Assembly (NCBI GenBank): GCA_964526565.1
Contig: CAZGMC010000028.1
Location: forward strand, 1-40,232
Direction of reading: 5' to 3'
Origin: CAZGMC01 sp964526565
GTDB taxonomy: Bacteria; Pseudomonadota; Alphaproteobacteria; DSM-16000; Inquilinaceae
DNA: 40,232 nucleotides
Positions 23,211 to 30,103 of this stretch are shown one piece after another (within the stretch, counting starts at the first letter, position 1; each line of letters begins with the position of its first letter). Both the position numbers and the translations under genes were made by a program. A model generated the notes under the pieces. The model searched no databases and was not told where the DNA came from. It saw only the letters and a program-made list of their open reading frames with translations.

Positions 23211-24436
23211 CCGCGGCCGACACGGCGCGGCCGCCCGGCGCCGTGCGCGTGGCGCTGACCGTCTTCCTGCCGTTCGCCGCCGGCTATTTCCTGTCCTACC
23301 TGTATCGCACCGTGAACGCCGTCATCGCCGACGACCTGACGGCGGCGGCAGGGCTGGAGGCCGGCGGGCTGGGGCTGCTGACCAGCGCCTATTTCCTGAC
23401 CTTCGCGGCGTTCCAGCTGCCGCTGGGCCTGCTGCTCGACCGCTACGGCCCACGCCGGGTCGAGGCGGCGCTGCTGGTGGTGGCGGCGGGCGGGGCGCTG
23501 GTCTTCTCGTTCGGCAACGGGCTGGCGGTGCTGACCGTCGGGCGGGCGCTGATCGGGCTCGGCGTCTCGGCCTGCCTGATGGCGGCGTTCAAGAACAACG
23601 TGCTGTGGTGGCCGGCGCAGCGCCTGCCGCTGGTCAACGGGCTGGTCCTGGCCTGCGGCGGCCTGGGCGCCCTGGTGGCGACGACGCCGGTGGCAGCGCT
23701 GCTGGAGACAACCGACTGGCGCGGCGTGTTCCGTCTGCTTGCCGCACTGACGCTGGCCGCCGCCATCTACATCTTTCTGGTGGTGCCGGAGCCGCGCCGC
23801 AACTCGGCGGCAAGCGAGGGGCTGAGGGCCCAGGTGCGCGGCCTGGTCGGCATCTACACCAGCACTGTGTTCTGGCGGCTGGCGCCGATGACGGTCGTCG
23901 CGCAGGCCACCTTCATGGCCTATCAGGGGCTGTGGGCGGGGCCGTGGCTGCGCGAGGTGAACGGTCTCGACCGGGCCACAGCCGCCGGGCACCTGCAGTG
24001 GATTGCCATCGGCATGACTGTCGGCTTTGCCGCGATCGGCGGGCTGACCGAGCGGCTCGACCGGCTGGGCATCGCGCCGGTCCGGGTGCTGGCGGTGCTG
24101 GTCGGCGGGTTCCTGGCGGTGCAGGCGGTGCTGCTGGTGCCGTGGCTTGAGGCCCCGGGCGTGTTGTGGCCGCTGTTCGGGCTGCTCGGGACGGCGGCCA
24201 TCCTGTCCTATGCCCTGGTCTCGCAGGCCTTCCCGCCGGCGCTGGCGGGGCGCGCCAACACGGCGCTGAACCTGCTGGTGTTCGTCGCTTCGTTCGCGGC
24301 GCAGGCCGGCATCGGCGCCATCGTCGAGGCGGTGGCGGAGGGCCCCGGCGCCGCCGGCCATCGGGTGGCGCTGGCGGTCATGCTCGGCCTCGGCGCGGCG
24401 GCCTATGCCTGGTTCCTGTGGTCGCGCCGCCGGTGA
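23207..24436 (+). CDS. Major facilitator superfamily transporter
   Basis: A 409-residue protein with twelve predicted membrane helices. The loop 2-3 signature LLLDRYGPRRVEA (G-x-L-x-D-R-x-G-x-R-R type) and the helix-4 RALIGLGVSACLMAAFKNNVLWWP are clear MFS marks. The opening FLPFAAGYFLSYLYRTVNAVIADDL is typical of the anion/nitrate-type and unknown-substrate branch. A charged central loop (VPEPRRNSAASEGLRAQVRG) separates the halves. It is coupled to rnd by an overlapping ATGA, which is a positional link without an obvious functional one. The substrate cannot be deduced. Confidence 0.9.
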   Translation: MTAADTARPPGAVRVALTVFLPFAAGYFLSYLYRTVNAVIADDLTAAAGLEAGGLGLLTSAYFLTFAAFQLPLGLLLDRYGPRRVEAALLVVAAGGALVFSFGNGLAVLTVGRALIGLGVSACLMAAFKNNVLWWPAQRLPLVNGLVLACGGLGALVATTPVAALLETTDWRGVFRLLAALTLAAAIYIFLVVPEPRRNSAASEGLRAQVRGLVGIYTSTVFWRLAPMTVVAQATFMAYQGLWAGPWLREVNGLDRATAAGHLQWIAIGMTVGFAAIGGLTERLDRLGIAPVRVLAVLVGGFLAVQAVLLVPWLEAPGVLWPLFGLLGTAAILSYALVSQAFPPALAGRANTALNLLVFVASFAAQAGIGAIVEAVAEGPGAAGHRVALAVMLGLGAAAYAWFLWSRRR

Positions 24437-24544
24437 CGGGCGCCGGCCGGGTGCCGATCGGCGGCACCACCCCTGGGCCGGGTGTGTTATGGTCCGGTCA
24501 GGGCCGTTTGGTCCTGATCCCCGCCGGCACGATCGAGTGAGCCC

Positions 24545-25321
24545 ATGCCGCCAGACGACACCGCGTCCCGACTCGCCCCGCCGGTCCTGCGTCTCGCCGA
24601 CTTCGATGCCATGCTGTTCGACCTGGACGGGGTGGTCACGCACACGCCGCACGTGCACGCGGCGGCCTGGAAGGACATGTTCGACGACTTCCTGCGCGAG
24701 TACAGGGAACGCCACGGCGTCGTCGTCGCCTCGTTCGACCCGGAGGCCGACTACGTCACCCACGTCGACGGTCTGGAGCGCAACGAGGGGATCCGCAGCT
24801 TCCTGCTGTCGCGCGGCATCCGCCTGCCCTACGGCACGCCACGCGACCCGGAGAGCGCCGAGACCATCTGCGCCATCGGCAGCCGCAAGAACGGCTATTT
24901 CAAGCGTCACCTGGCCCTGCACGGCGTGGAGGTGTTCGAGTCGACCCTGGACCTGATCCGCCGCCTGCGCGCTGCCGGGCAGAAGATCGCCGTGGTCAGT
25001 GCCAGCCGCTCCAGCGATGCCATCATGCGCAAGGCCGGCGTGCTTCGCCTGTTCGACCTGCGCCTGGGTGGCGTCGAGATCAAGGCCATGGGTCTCAACG
25101 GCAAGCCTGCGGCCGACCCGTTCCTCAAGGCGGCGGAGTTGCTGGGTGTGCCGCCGCAGCGGACGGCGGTGTTCGAGGACAGCATCGCCGGTGTCCAGTC
25201 GGGCCGCGCCGCCGGGGCGGGACTGGTCATTGGCATCGACCGCCGCAACAATCCGGAGGCTCTGGTCTGCGCCGGCGCCGATGTCATCGTCAGCGACCTG
25301 GCCGAACTGCGGGTGGAGTAG
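24545..25321 (+). CDS. HAD-family beta-phosphoglucomutase-like phosphatase
   Basis: A 258-residue haloacid-dehalogenase-type enzyme. Motif I FDLDGVVTHTPHVHAAAWKDMF contains the nucleophile and general-acid Asp pair; the cap domain contains DYVTHVDGLERNEGIRSFLLSRGI; motif II is IAVVSASRSS; motif III Lys lies in NGKPAADPFLKAAELLGV; motif IV is VFEDSIAGVQSGRAAG. This set, especially the cap with VDG..R..G...FL, is that of the beta-phosphoglucomutase family (beta-glucose-1-phosphate to glucose-6-phosphate). Enzymes of this type usually accompany a GH65 disaccharide phosphorylase, which would lie outside the window. The ATG follows directly after a TGAGCCC at 24538. Exact substrate is uncertain. 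Confidence 0.88.
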   Translation: MPPDDTASRLAPPVLRLADFDAMLFDLDGVVTHTPHVHAAAWKDMFDDFLREYRERHGVVVASFDPEADYVTHVDGLERNEGIRSFLLSRGIRLPYGTPRDPESAETICAIGSRKNGYFKRHLALHGVEVFESTLDLIRRLRAAGQKIAVVSASRSSDAIMRKAGVLRLFDLRLGGVEIKAMGLNGKPAADPFLKAAELLGVPPQRTAVFEDSIAGVQSGRAAGAGLVIGIDRRNNPEALVCAGADVIVSDLAELRVE

Positions 25322-25357
25322 GGCAATCCCTGCGGCGAGTGCAACGGGTTTAGGGAT

Positions 25358-25443
25358 TTACGGGGGACAGTTTACTTATTCCCCTGGCCAAGTCTTGCCG
25401 ACAGTCTGCATTCTTCCGGAGAATAAGTAAACTGTCACCGTAA
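25358..25443. repeat. Palindromic element with about 26-bp arms
   Basis: The left arm at 25358-25384 (containing GACAGTTTACTTATTC) is repeated in inverted form at 25418-25443 with one mismatch and a one-base indel. The loop is about 33 bp. It lies between the converging HAD and DUF1217 genes. The arm resembles the ends of REP-type or RAYT-associated mobile palindromes, and could double as a bidirectional terminator. Confidence 0.85.
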
Positions 25444-25465
25444 ACCAGATTTAGACTGCGAACTC

Positions 25466-26281
25466 CTAGACCAGGATGTTCAGGCCGCCGGTCTGGAACA
25501 GGGAGACAAGGCCGCTGGCTGCGGCGGTGCCGGCGCCGTTCTCCATGTCGGAGCGGACCAGGAAGCGTTCGACCAGGTCCTTCAGGTAGTCCTGGTCCTT
25601 CAGCCGGGTCACGTCGATGGCCTTCTCGTACAGCGCCGCCTGCCTGTCGAAGTCCAGGCGGGAGATGTCGGTGGGCAGGCCACCGGCCACCCTCGCCACC
25701 TCCTTCAGGGTCGGGTCGGCCATGACCTGAAAGATGTTCTCCGCCTTGCCGATCTTGCGCTCGAAATAGAGCGCCTGGCGCGTGGCGATGCTGTCCTCGC
25801 CGACCAGCTTTTCGAAGCCGTTGAGCAGGTAGCGCTGGGCGACCTCCTGGATCGTGGCCGGGCTCTTGATCTTCGCGGTGCCGAGGTCGAGGCGCAGGGT
25901 CACCGCCATCTCGGGGAAGCGCGGGTCCTGCATGCGGTAGGCCAGCGCCTCGTCCTGGTTCTCCAGGTCGTCGGTCAGGATGCGCTTGACCATGTGGTCG
26001 GAGCGCTCCAGCTCCTCCAGCCCGAAGGCCTTCAGCACGAAGGTCTTGAGCTGCCAGTCCTTGAGCAGGTCGTCGGCCGACTCGATGGTCCTGATCTTCT
26101 CGGCGAAATAGTCCAACTCGCGCTGCACGGTCGGCTGATCGGCGTAGGCGTCGAAGCGGCTGTCCCGGCTGGTCTCCAGCATGCGGTAGTTGGCCATGGC
26201 GGACAGACCGTTGCCGCCGCCGCCGCCGGAGGTGCCGCCCAGCAGGGACAGCGCCGCTTTCGCCGAGGCGACGTTGATCAT
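25466..26281 (-). CDS. DUF1217-type protein of the flagellar region
   Basis: A 271-residue protein. After a short N-terminus with a glycine run (GGTSGGGGGNG), two helical segments recur: VQRELDYFAEKIRTIESADDLLKDWQLKTFVLKAFGLE (pattern given in part) and a later YFERKIGKAENIFQVMADPTLKEV / FDRQAALYEKAIDVTRLKDQDYLKDLVERFL. This DxxLxDWQLxxFVLKAFGLE layout is the DUF1217 family found in alphaproteobacterial flagellar clusters, probably a filament- or hook-associated accessory; the function is not settled. Its ATG overlaps the flbT stop (ATGA at 26278-26281), so the two are coupled and follow flagellin on the same strand. A palindromic element lies just past its stop. Confidence 0.85.
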   Translation of the reverse strand: MINVASAKAALSLLGGTSGGGGGNGLSAMANYRMLETSRDSRFDAYADQPTVQRELDYFAEKIRTIESADDLLKDWQLKTFVLKAFGLEELERSDHMVKRILTDDLENQDEALAYRMQDPRFPEMAVTLRLDLGTAKIKSPATIQEVAQRYLLNGFEKLVGEDSIATRQALYFERKIGKAENIFQVMADPTLKEVARVAGGLPTDISRLDFDRQAALYEKAIDVTRLKDQDYLKDLVERFLVRSDMENGAGTAAASGLVSLFQTGGLNILV

Positions 26282-26778
26282 GGTTCGGCCTCCCGAGCAT
26301 TGATCCCGTTGGCGCCGCGCCCGGCCTCGCCGGGGGGCACGTTCAGGCCGTCGCCGAACGCCGGCGGTGGCGGGGTGCCGCCGATGGTGAACAGCTTCTC
26401 CTCGTAGTCCATCAGGTCCTGGACCAGGCGCAACGTCCTGTAGAAGACGCGCTGCCGGAACGCCTCGACCGCCTCGGTCAGGCGGGCGCGCATCTCATCA
26501 TTGGACAGGATGGCCATCACCTCGGTGACGCGCTGGTCGAACTCGGCCTCCCAGCGGGCGCACTCGTCGGGGTCTTCGCTGAAGATGTAGGCCATCTGCG
26601 CGGCAAAGTAGATGCGCCGCACGGGCGTGATCGCCAGGTCGTCCTTGAGAATGAACTTGCCGGGAATGATGCGGGCATGGTTGTGGATGGCCAGAAAGGC
26701 CCGCCGCTTCAGGTTCGTGATCACGGCCCCGTTGATCATGATCTGCTCGTAGGGGCGAAGGTTGAGGCGCAAGGGCAT
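26278..26778 (-). CDS. flbT: FlbT flagellin translation/stability regulator
   Basis: A 166-residue protein. The conserved FlbT start MPLRLNLRPYEQIMINGAVITN is followed by AFLAIHNHARIIPGKFILK and RIYFAAQMAYIFSEDP. In Caulobacter FlbT binds the 5' leader of flagellin mRNA and holds it back until the hook is complete, in balance with FlaF. The start at 26778 is chosen because GGAG lies about 8 bases upstream and because it gives the family N-terminus; a 21-residue longer reading has no support. The C-terminal 30 residues (IGGTPPPPAFGDGLNVPPGE) are a disordered, variable tail. It lies 220 bp downstream of the flagellin gene and overlaps the DUF1217 gene. Confidence 0.94.
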   Translation of the reverse strand: MPLRLNLRPYEQIMINGAVITNLKRRAFLAIHNHARIIPGKFILKDDLAITPVRRIYFAAQMAYIFSEDPDECARWEAEFDQRVTEVMAILSNDEMRARLTEAVEAFRQRVFYRTLRLVQDLMDYEEKLFTIGGTPPPPAFGDGLNVPPGEAGRGANGINAREAEP

Positions 26779-26912
26779 GATGTCATCTCCGTGGCTGCCC
26801 TGCCGGACCACGAACGGCGGATGCGAACCGCTTGCCCGCACCCGCCGGATCCCGTGTACCGGCCTTTCTGAGCCGTGACGCCGGCTTCTCCGGCGGCAAT
26901 CTGAATTCCAGG

Positions 26913-26989
26913 GTTCCGGGGATGCGTCACATAAATTCCGGAACTTTCCCTGAAACCGTGGGGCGGGCCGTAGCGGGGCCCGCCCCCGA
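26913..26989 (-). terminator. Hairpins between flagellin and flbT
   Basis: A perfect 10-bp GC stem (26960-26969 with 26977-26986, GGGGCGGGCC pairing with GGCCCGCCCC) lies just past the flagellin stop. On the minus strand it is followed by only three T, so termination may be partial. A second inverted repeat, GTTCCGG/CCGGAAC at 26913-26919 and 26938-26944, comes next. Partial termination would let flagellin exceed FlbT. Confidence 0.6.
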
Positions 26990-26997
26990 GCTTGCGC

Positions 26998-28749
26998 TTA
27001 CCGGAACAGCGACAGGATCGACTGCGGCTGCGAGTTGGCGATGGACAGGGCCTGCAGGCCGAGCTGCTGCTGCACCTGCAGGGCCTGGAACTTCGCCGAC
27101 TCCTCGGCCATGTTGGCGTCGACGAGGGTGCCGATGCCGTCATTCACTGCCTTGACCAGGTTGTCCATGAAGGTGGACTGGCTTTCCAGCGACTGCTCGG
27201 CGGCGCCGATGCGGGCCACGACCGACTTCAGGTGGCTCTCCGCCTCGTCGATCTTGGTCAGCATCTGATCGAAGTTCAGCGCCGTACCGGTCACCGCGTT
27301 GCCGTCGAAGGCGACAAGCTGGTCGTTGTTGGTTGTCTCGTCGGCATCGACCGCGATGTCGACGACCTGGATCGTGTCGCCCACCGCCTTGACGTCGAAG
27401 TTGGCCAGGAAGGTGGTGCTGGATGCGTCATTGAGAGCATTCAGCAGGTTGCCGGCGTTGCCGTCAACGCCACTGGCCACAGTCGTGCCGTCGATCAACT
27501 CCGAGACGAAGGTGGCCACCTCGGCCGTGGTCTTCGCCGTCGCCGTGCCGTCCTGCACGACATCCTCGTAGTCGAGCACGAACTTGTTGTTCGTCCCGGT
27601 GATCGCGGCGCCGCTGGTGTTGGTGGCGCCCTTTTCGCCGACGACCAGCGTGATCGTGGTATTGTTGGTGCCGTTGTTCAGCGTCAGCTCGATTTCGTCG
27701 CCGGCCTTGAGCTGGCCGTTGAACTGCAGGTCGATCGCGGCGATCCCGGCCTGGGCCTCGGTGGTGGTGGCCGAGTCGTTTATTTCAGTGGCAGCCGCCT
27801 CGGCAGAAAACCCGACAATGCCGCCGGCGGCGTTCGGCCCTTCCAGTGCGATCTGGATTTCGCCATCCGGTACGGCCTTGTCGAGGGCGACGATGCCCAG
27901 CCCGGCCAGCGGGCCGCCATCCAGCGTCAGGGCGTTGATCTGCGCGACGAGGTCGGTGCCGGCTGCAGCGTCCGTTCCGGAGGTATCGAACTGAAAGGCC
28001 CCGGCCGGCGTGTCGCTGCCCGTGAAGACGAGCTCCTGCTGGTCGCCATTGGCATCGACATAGGCGAGCGTGACGGTGTCGGCTGCCGCGATGCCCGCGC
28101 CGGCGGCCAGATCGATGCCGGCGGTGCGGATCGTCCCGTCGGCGAAGGACTGATCGGTCGAGCTGACGCGGCCCTGGCTCACGTCGACCTCGGTCAGGGC
28201 GCTCAGGCCGCGGCCGGTGTTGTCAACCGACAGGTCCTCGTAGGCGACGTTGATCTTGCTCAACGACAGCTCGCCGTCGGCGGACCGGTTCAGCGACGAC
28301 ACCACGTCGAAGGTCTTGCCCAGATTGTCGCCGTTGCCGTCGATCAGGTTCACGCCGTTGAACTGCGCCGCCGCCGTAAAGGTGCGGATGTTGTTCATGG
28401 CGTTGTCGATGGCCAGCTGGATCTCGTCGCGCCCCGCCTCCAGGTTGGCGGCCTGGGCGACCTTGGTCTTGATGGTCTTGATCTCCTCGGCAATCGAGTC
28501 GGCCGCGGCGGCAGCGGTGCCGACGGTGGACTTGCCGAGGTTCATGTTCTCCTGGATTTGCTTGTAGCCGGCCACGTCGCTGCGCATGCCGAGCGCGATG
28601 GAGAACGTCGCGGCATCGTCCTTGGCGCTGCCGACCTTCAGGCCGGTGTTGATCCGCTCCTGGGTCTGGTTCAGCGCGGACAGGGTCTTGTTCAAACCGA
28701 GAACGGCGGAGGCCGCCTGCGGGTTCGTCAGAACGGAAAAGCCGGTCAT
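26998..28749 (-). CDS. Flagellin
   Basis: A 583-residue flagellar filament protein. The conserved N-terminal coiled-coil D0/D1 part covers about 1-160 (ALNQTQERINTGLKVGSAKDDAA, IQLAIDNAMNNIRTFTAAAQFNG) and the C-terminal D1/D0 part the last about 100 (LKSVVARIGAAEQSLE, QSTFMDNLVKAVNDGIG, LQVQQQLGLQALSIANSQPQSIL). These pack the filament wall. The middle 320 residues form a long variable surface region rich in Thr/Ala/Asp/Asn. Many alphaproteobacterial flagellins are only 270-400 residues, so this one is large. The C-terminal Phe-Arg is typical. It is divergent from flaF, with a CtrA-type box between, and precedes flbT on the same strand. No Cys; secreted by the flagellar export system without a cleaved signal. 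Confidence 0.95.
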   Translation of the reverse strand: MTGFSVLTNPQAASAVLGLNKTLSALNQTQERINTGLKVGSAKDDAATFSIALGMRSDVAGYKQIQENMNLGKSTVGTAAAAADSIAEEIKTIKTKVAQAANLEAGRDEIQLAIDNAMNNIRTFTAAAQFNGVNLIDGNGDNLGKTFDVVSSLNRSADGELSLSKINVAYEDLSVDNTGRGLSALTEVDVSQGRVSSTDQSFADGTIRTAGIDLAAGAGIAAADTVTLAYVDANGDQQELVFTGSDTPAGAFQFDTSGTDAAAGTDLVAQINALTLDGGPLAGLGIVALDKAVPDGEIQIALEGPNAAGGIVGFSAEAAATEINDSATTTEAQAGIAAIDLQFNGQLKAGDEIELTLNNGTNNTTITLVVGEKGATNTSGAAITGTNNKFVLDYEDVVQDGTATAKTTAEVATFVSELIDGTTVASGVDGNAGNLLNALNDASSTTFLANFDVKAVGDTIQVVDIAVDADETTNNDQLVAFDGNAVTGTALNFDQMLTKIDEAESHLKSVVARIGAAEQSLESQSTFMDNLVKAVNDGIGTLVDANMAEESAKFQALQVQQQLGLQALSIANSQPQSILSLFR

Positions 28750-28872
28750 GTCTTTGACTCCATTTGAGAGTGATCACGCCCCGTGAAGGCCGTCGGGCCG
28801 GGGCACGGCCGCTCCTCGTAAGCGGCAGCCGGCGGATTTCCGCCGACCAGGGTGCAGCCTACGGCAGAGGAC

Positions 28873-28887
28873 TTAACGCCGGCTTAA
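28873..28887. promoter_or_regulatory. CtrA-type binding site between flagellin and flaF
   Basis: TTAACGCCGGCTTAA is an exact TTAA-N7-TTAA, the recognition pattern of the alphaproteobacterial cell-cycle regulator CtrA. It sits in the 328-bp divergent spacer, 124 bp upstream of flagellin and 186 bp upstream of flaF. An additional inverted pair CTGGTTAA/TTAACCAG occurs at 28893-28900 and 28960-28967. The rest of the spacer shows no gene. Confidence 0.6.
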
Positions 28888-29077
28888 GCGAACTGGTTAA
28901 TAGCGCGTCACCGCTCGCCGGGCGGGTGGCCGGCATTTCGCGAAAAAGGCTGCCCGCCGTTAACCAGACATGAACGGTTGCTGGCGGAGTCTCGGGCCGT
29001 ACGAATTCAGACCGCCGGGGCCGGCGGCGCCGCCGCGCGGCGGGCCAGCGGGCGACGATGACGATACGGAGACCGGC

Positions 29078-29485
29078 ATGGGTGGCTACGGGGTCTATCA
29101 GACGGCGCAGAAGGTCGCGACCGGGCCGATCCAGATGGAAGCCGACATCATGGGCCGGGTCACCCGCGAGATCGAGGCCTACAAGGCGAAAGGCGGGCCG
29201 GACTTCGTCAAGGCGCTGTATCGCAACGTCCAGCTCTGGAACGCATTGTCGGCGGACCTGCTGTCGGAGGACAACAAGCTGCCGGACCAGGTCAAGGCGT
29301 CGCTGATCTCCCTGTCCATCTTCGTTGAGCGTCATACCGAGAAAGTCGTTGCCAAGCAGGCATCGGTCGACGCGCTGATCGACGTCAATCGCTCGATCAT
29401 CGCCGGCCTGTTCGAGGCGCACAAACGCCAGTTGTCTGATGCGATGACCCGGAACGCCACGCAGTTCAAGGTACAGTCGGCCTAG
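29078..29485 (+). CDS. flaF: FlaF flagellin secretion/expression regulator
   Basis: A 135-residue helical protein. The opening GGYGVYQTAQKVATGPIQMEADIMGRVTREIEAY and the later QLWNALSADLLSEDNKLPDQVKASLISLSIFVERHT (patterns given in part) are the FlaF family signature. In Caulobacter FlaF is needed for flagellin synthesis and export and opposes FlbT. The ATG at 29078 is chosen because GGAG lies 6 bases upstream; an open frame back to 28970 has no ribosome site and a Pro/Gly-rich composition. It is divergent from flagellin and precedes sciP on the same strand by about 200 bp, so regulator genes for the filament flank the filament gene. Confidence 0.92.
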   Translation: MGGYGVYQTAQKVATGPIQMEADIMGRVTREIEAYKAKGGPDFVKALYRNVQLWNALSADLLSEDNKLPDQVKASLISLSIFVERHTEKVVAKQASVDALIDVNRSIIAGLFEAHKRQLSDAMTRNATQFKVQSA

Positions 29486-29606
29486 GCGCCGGCCGCCGCC
29501 GCCATCGGCAGCCGCCCGCAGCCGCCCGCAGCCAATCCCGTACTTTTGATATGGGCCCGAATGACGCAGCCGCACCGCTGCTGCAGCGCGGCGTCGGCCT
29601 CGTCAA

Positions 29607-29626
29607 TTAGCACTTTATTAAAAGTG
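29607..29626. promoter_or_regulatory. CtrA-like box and short palindrome upstream of sciP
   Basis: TTAG-CACTTTA-TTAA (29607-29621) fits TTAA-N7-TTAA with one mismatch. Overlapping it, CACTTT-ATTA-AAAGTG (29611-29626) is an inverted repeat. It lies 57-76 bp upstream of the sciP ATG, a suitable place for CtrA control and SciP feedback. Confidence 0.45.
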
Positions 29627-29682
29627 ATCCTCCTACTGTCCGCCCGCACGTCTTGTGTGCGCGATGAGCGGAGACAGCGTCG

Positions 29683-29994
29683 ATGACTCAACACATTCGC
29701 GGGCGCGGCAGGAGCCTTGCAGTCATGGGGCCGGCCGGCCAACCCCTGACGCTGGACACCCTGCCGTCCCCGGACACCAAACGCTGGGTCAGCCGGCGCA
29801 AGGCCGAGGTGGTCACTGCGGTTCGCGGCGGCCTGCTGACGCTCGACGAGGCCTGCGACCGGTATCAGATCTCGCTGGAAGAGTTCCTGTCCTGGCAGCG
29901 GCTGGTGGAAAGCCACGGCGTTCCCGGCCTGCGCGCGACCCGGCTGCAGGACTACCGACACACCGACCGTCATGACGGCCTGGCCGGCAACTGA
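29683..29994 (+). CDS. sciP: SciP-like CtrA inhibitor (DUF1153 family)
   Basis: A 103-residue protein. The conserved block KRWVSRRKAEVVTAVRGGLLTLDEACDRYQISLEEFLSWQR (pattern given in part) is a small helix-turn-helix of the trp-repressor-like kind and is nearly invariant among SciP proteins. The end GVPGLRATRLQDYR is also conserved. In Caulobacter SciP binds DNA and CtrA, blocks CtrA-activated transcription in G1 and so times flagellar and division genes. The ATG at 29683 has GGAG 9 bases upstream. It is placed directly upstream of the fliF operon, between flaF and fliF. An ordinary DUF1153 DNA-binding protein without the CtrA role is the main alternative. Confidence 0.9.
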   Translation: MTQHIRGRGRSLAVMGPAGQPLTLDTLPSPDTKRWVSRRKAEVVTAVRGGLLTLDEACDRYQISLEEFLSWQRLVESHGVPGLRATRLQDYRHTDRHDGLAGN

Positions 29995-29995
29995 C

Positions 29996-30049
29996 CGGCC
30001 ACCCATTTGCGGCTAGGCAAATTCTGCCGCCCGGTTAACCAAGCCTTCA
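29996..30049 (+). promoter_or_regulatory. Candidate control region of the fliF operon
   Basis: A CtrA-like box TTAA-CCAAGCC-TTCA lies at 30035-30049 (one mismatch from TTAA-N7-TTAA), 55 bp before the fliF GTG. A weaker sigma-54-like match, CGGCCACCCATTTGCG, is at 29996-30011 with GG and GC correctly spaced. In Caulobacter the fliF promoter is CtrA-activated, so the CtrA box is the likelier element; the sigma-54 match may be chance. Confidence 0.4.
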
Positions 30050-30103
30050 TGCCGCCGCCGCTACGCTTGCACCGCGTCAGCATTTCCGTAGGGGCGGGCG
30101 GTC

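Noticed and set aside
27000..28767. Plus-strand 591-codon frame opposite flagellin
   Set aside because: It mirrors the flagellin codons and has no family features; the minus-strand flagellin is unambiguous.
29996..30011. Sigma-54-like match upstream of fliF as a firm promoter call
   Set aside because: Spacing fits, but two core positions deviate and FliF-type operons in Caulobacter are CtrA-dependent early genes; kept only as a weak candidate within the control region.
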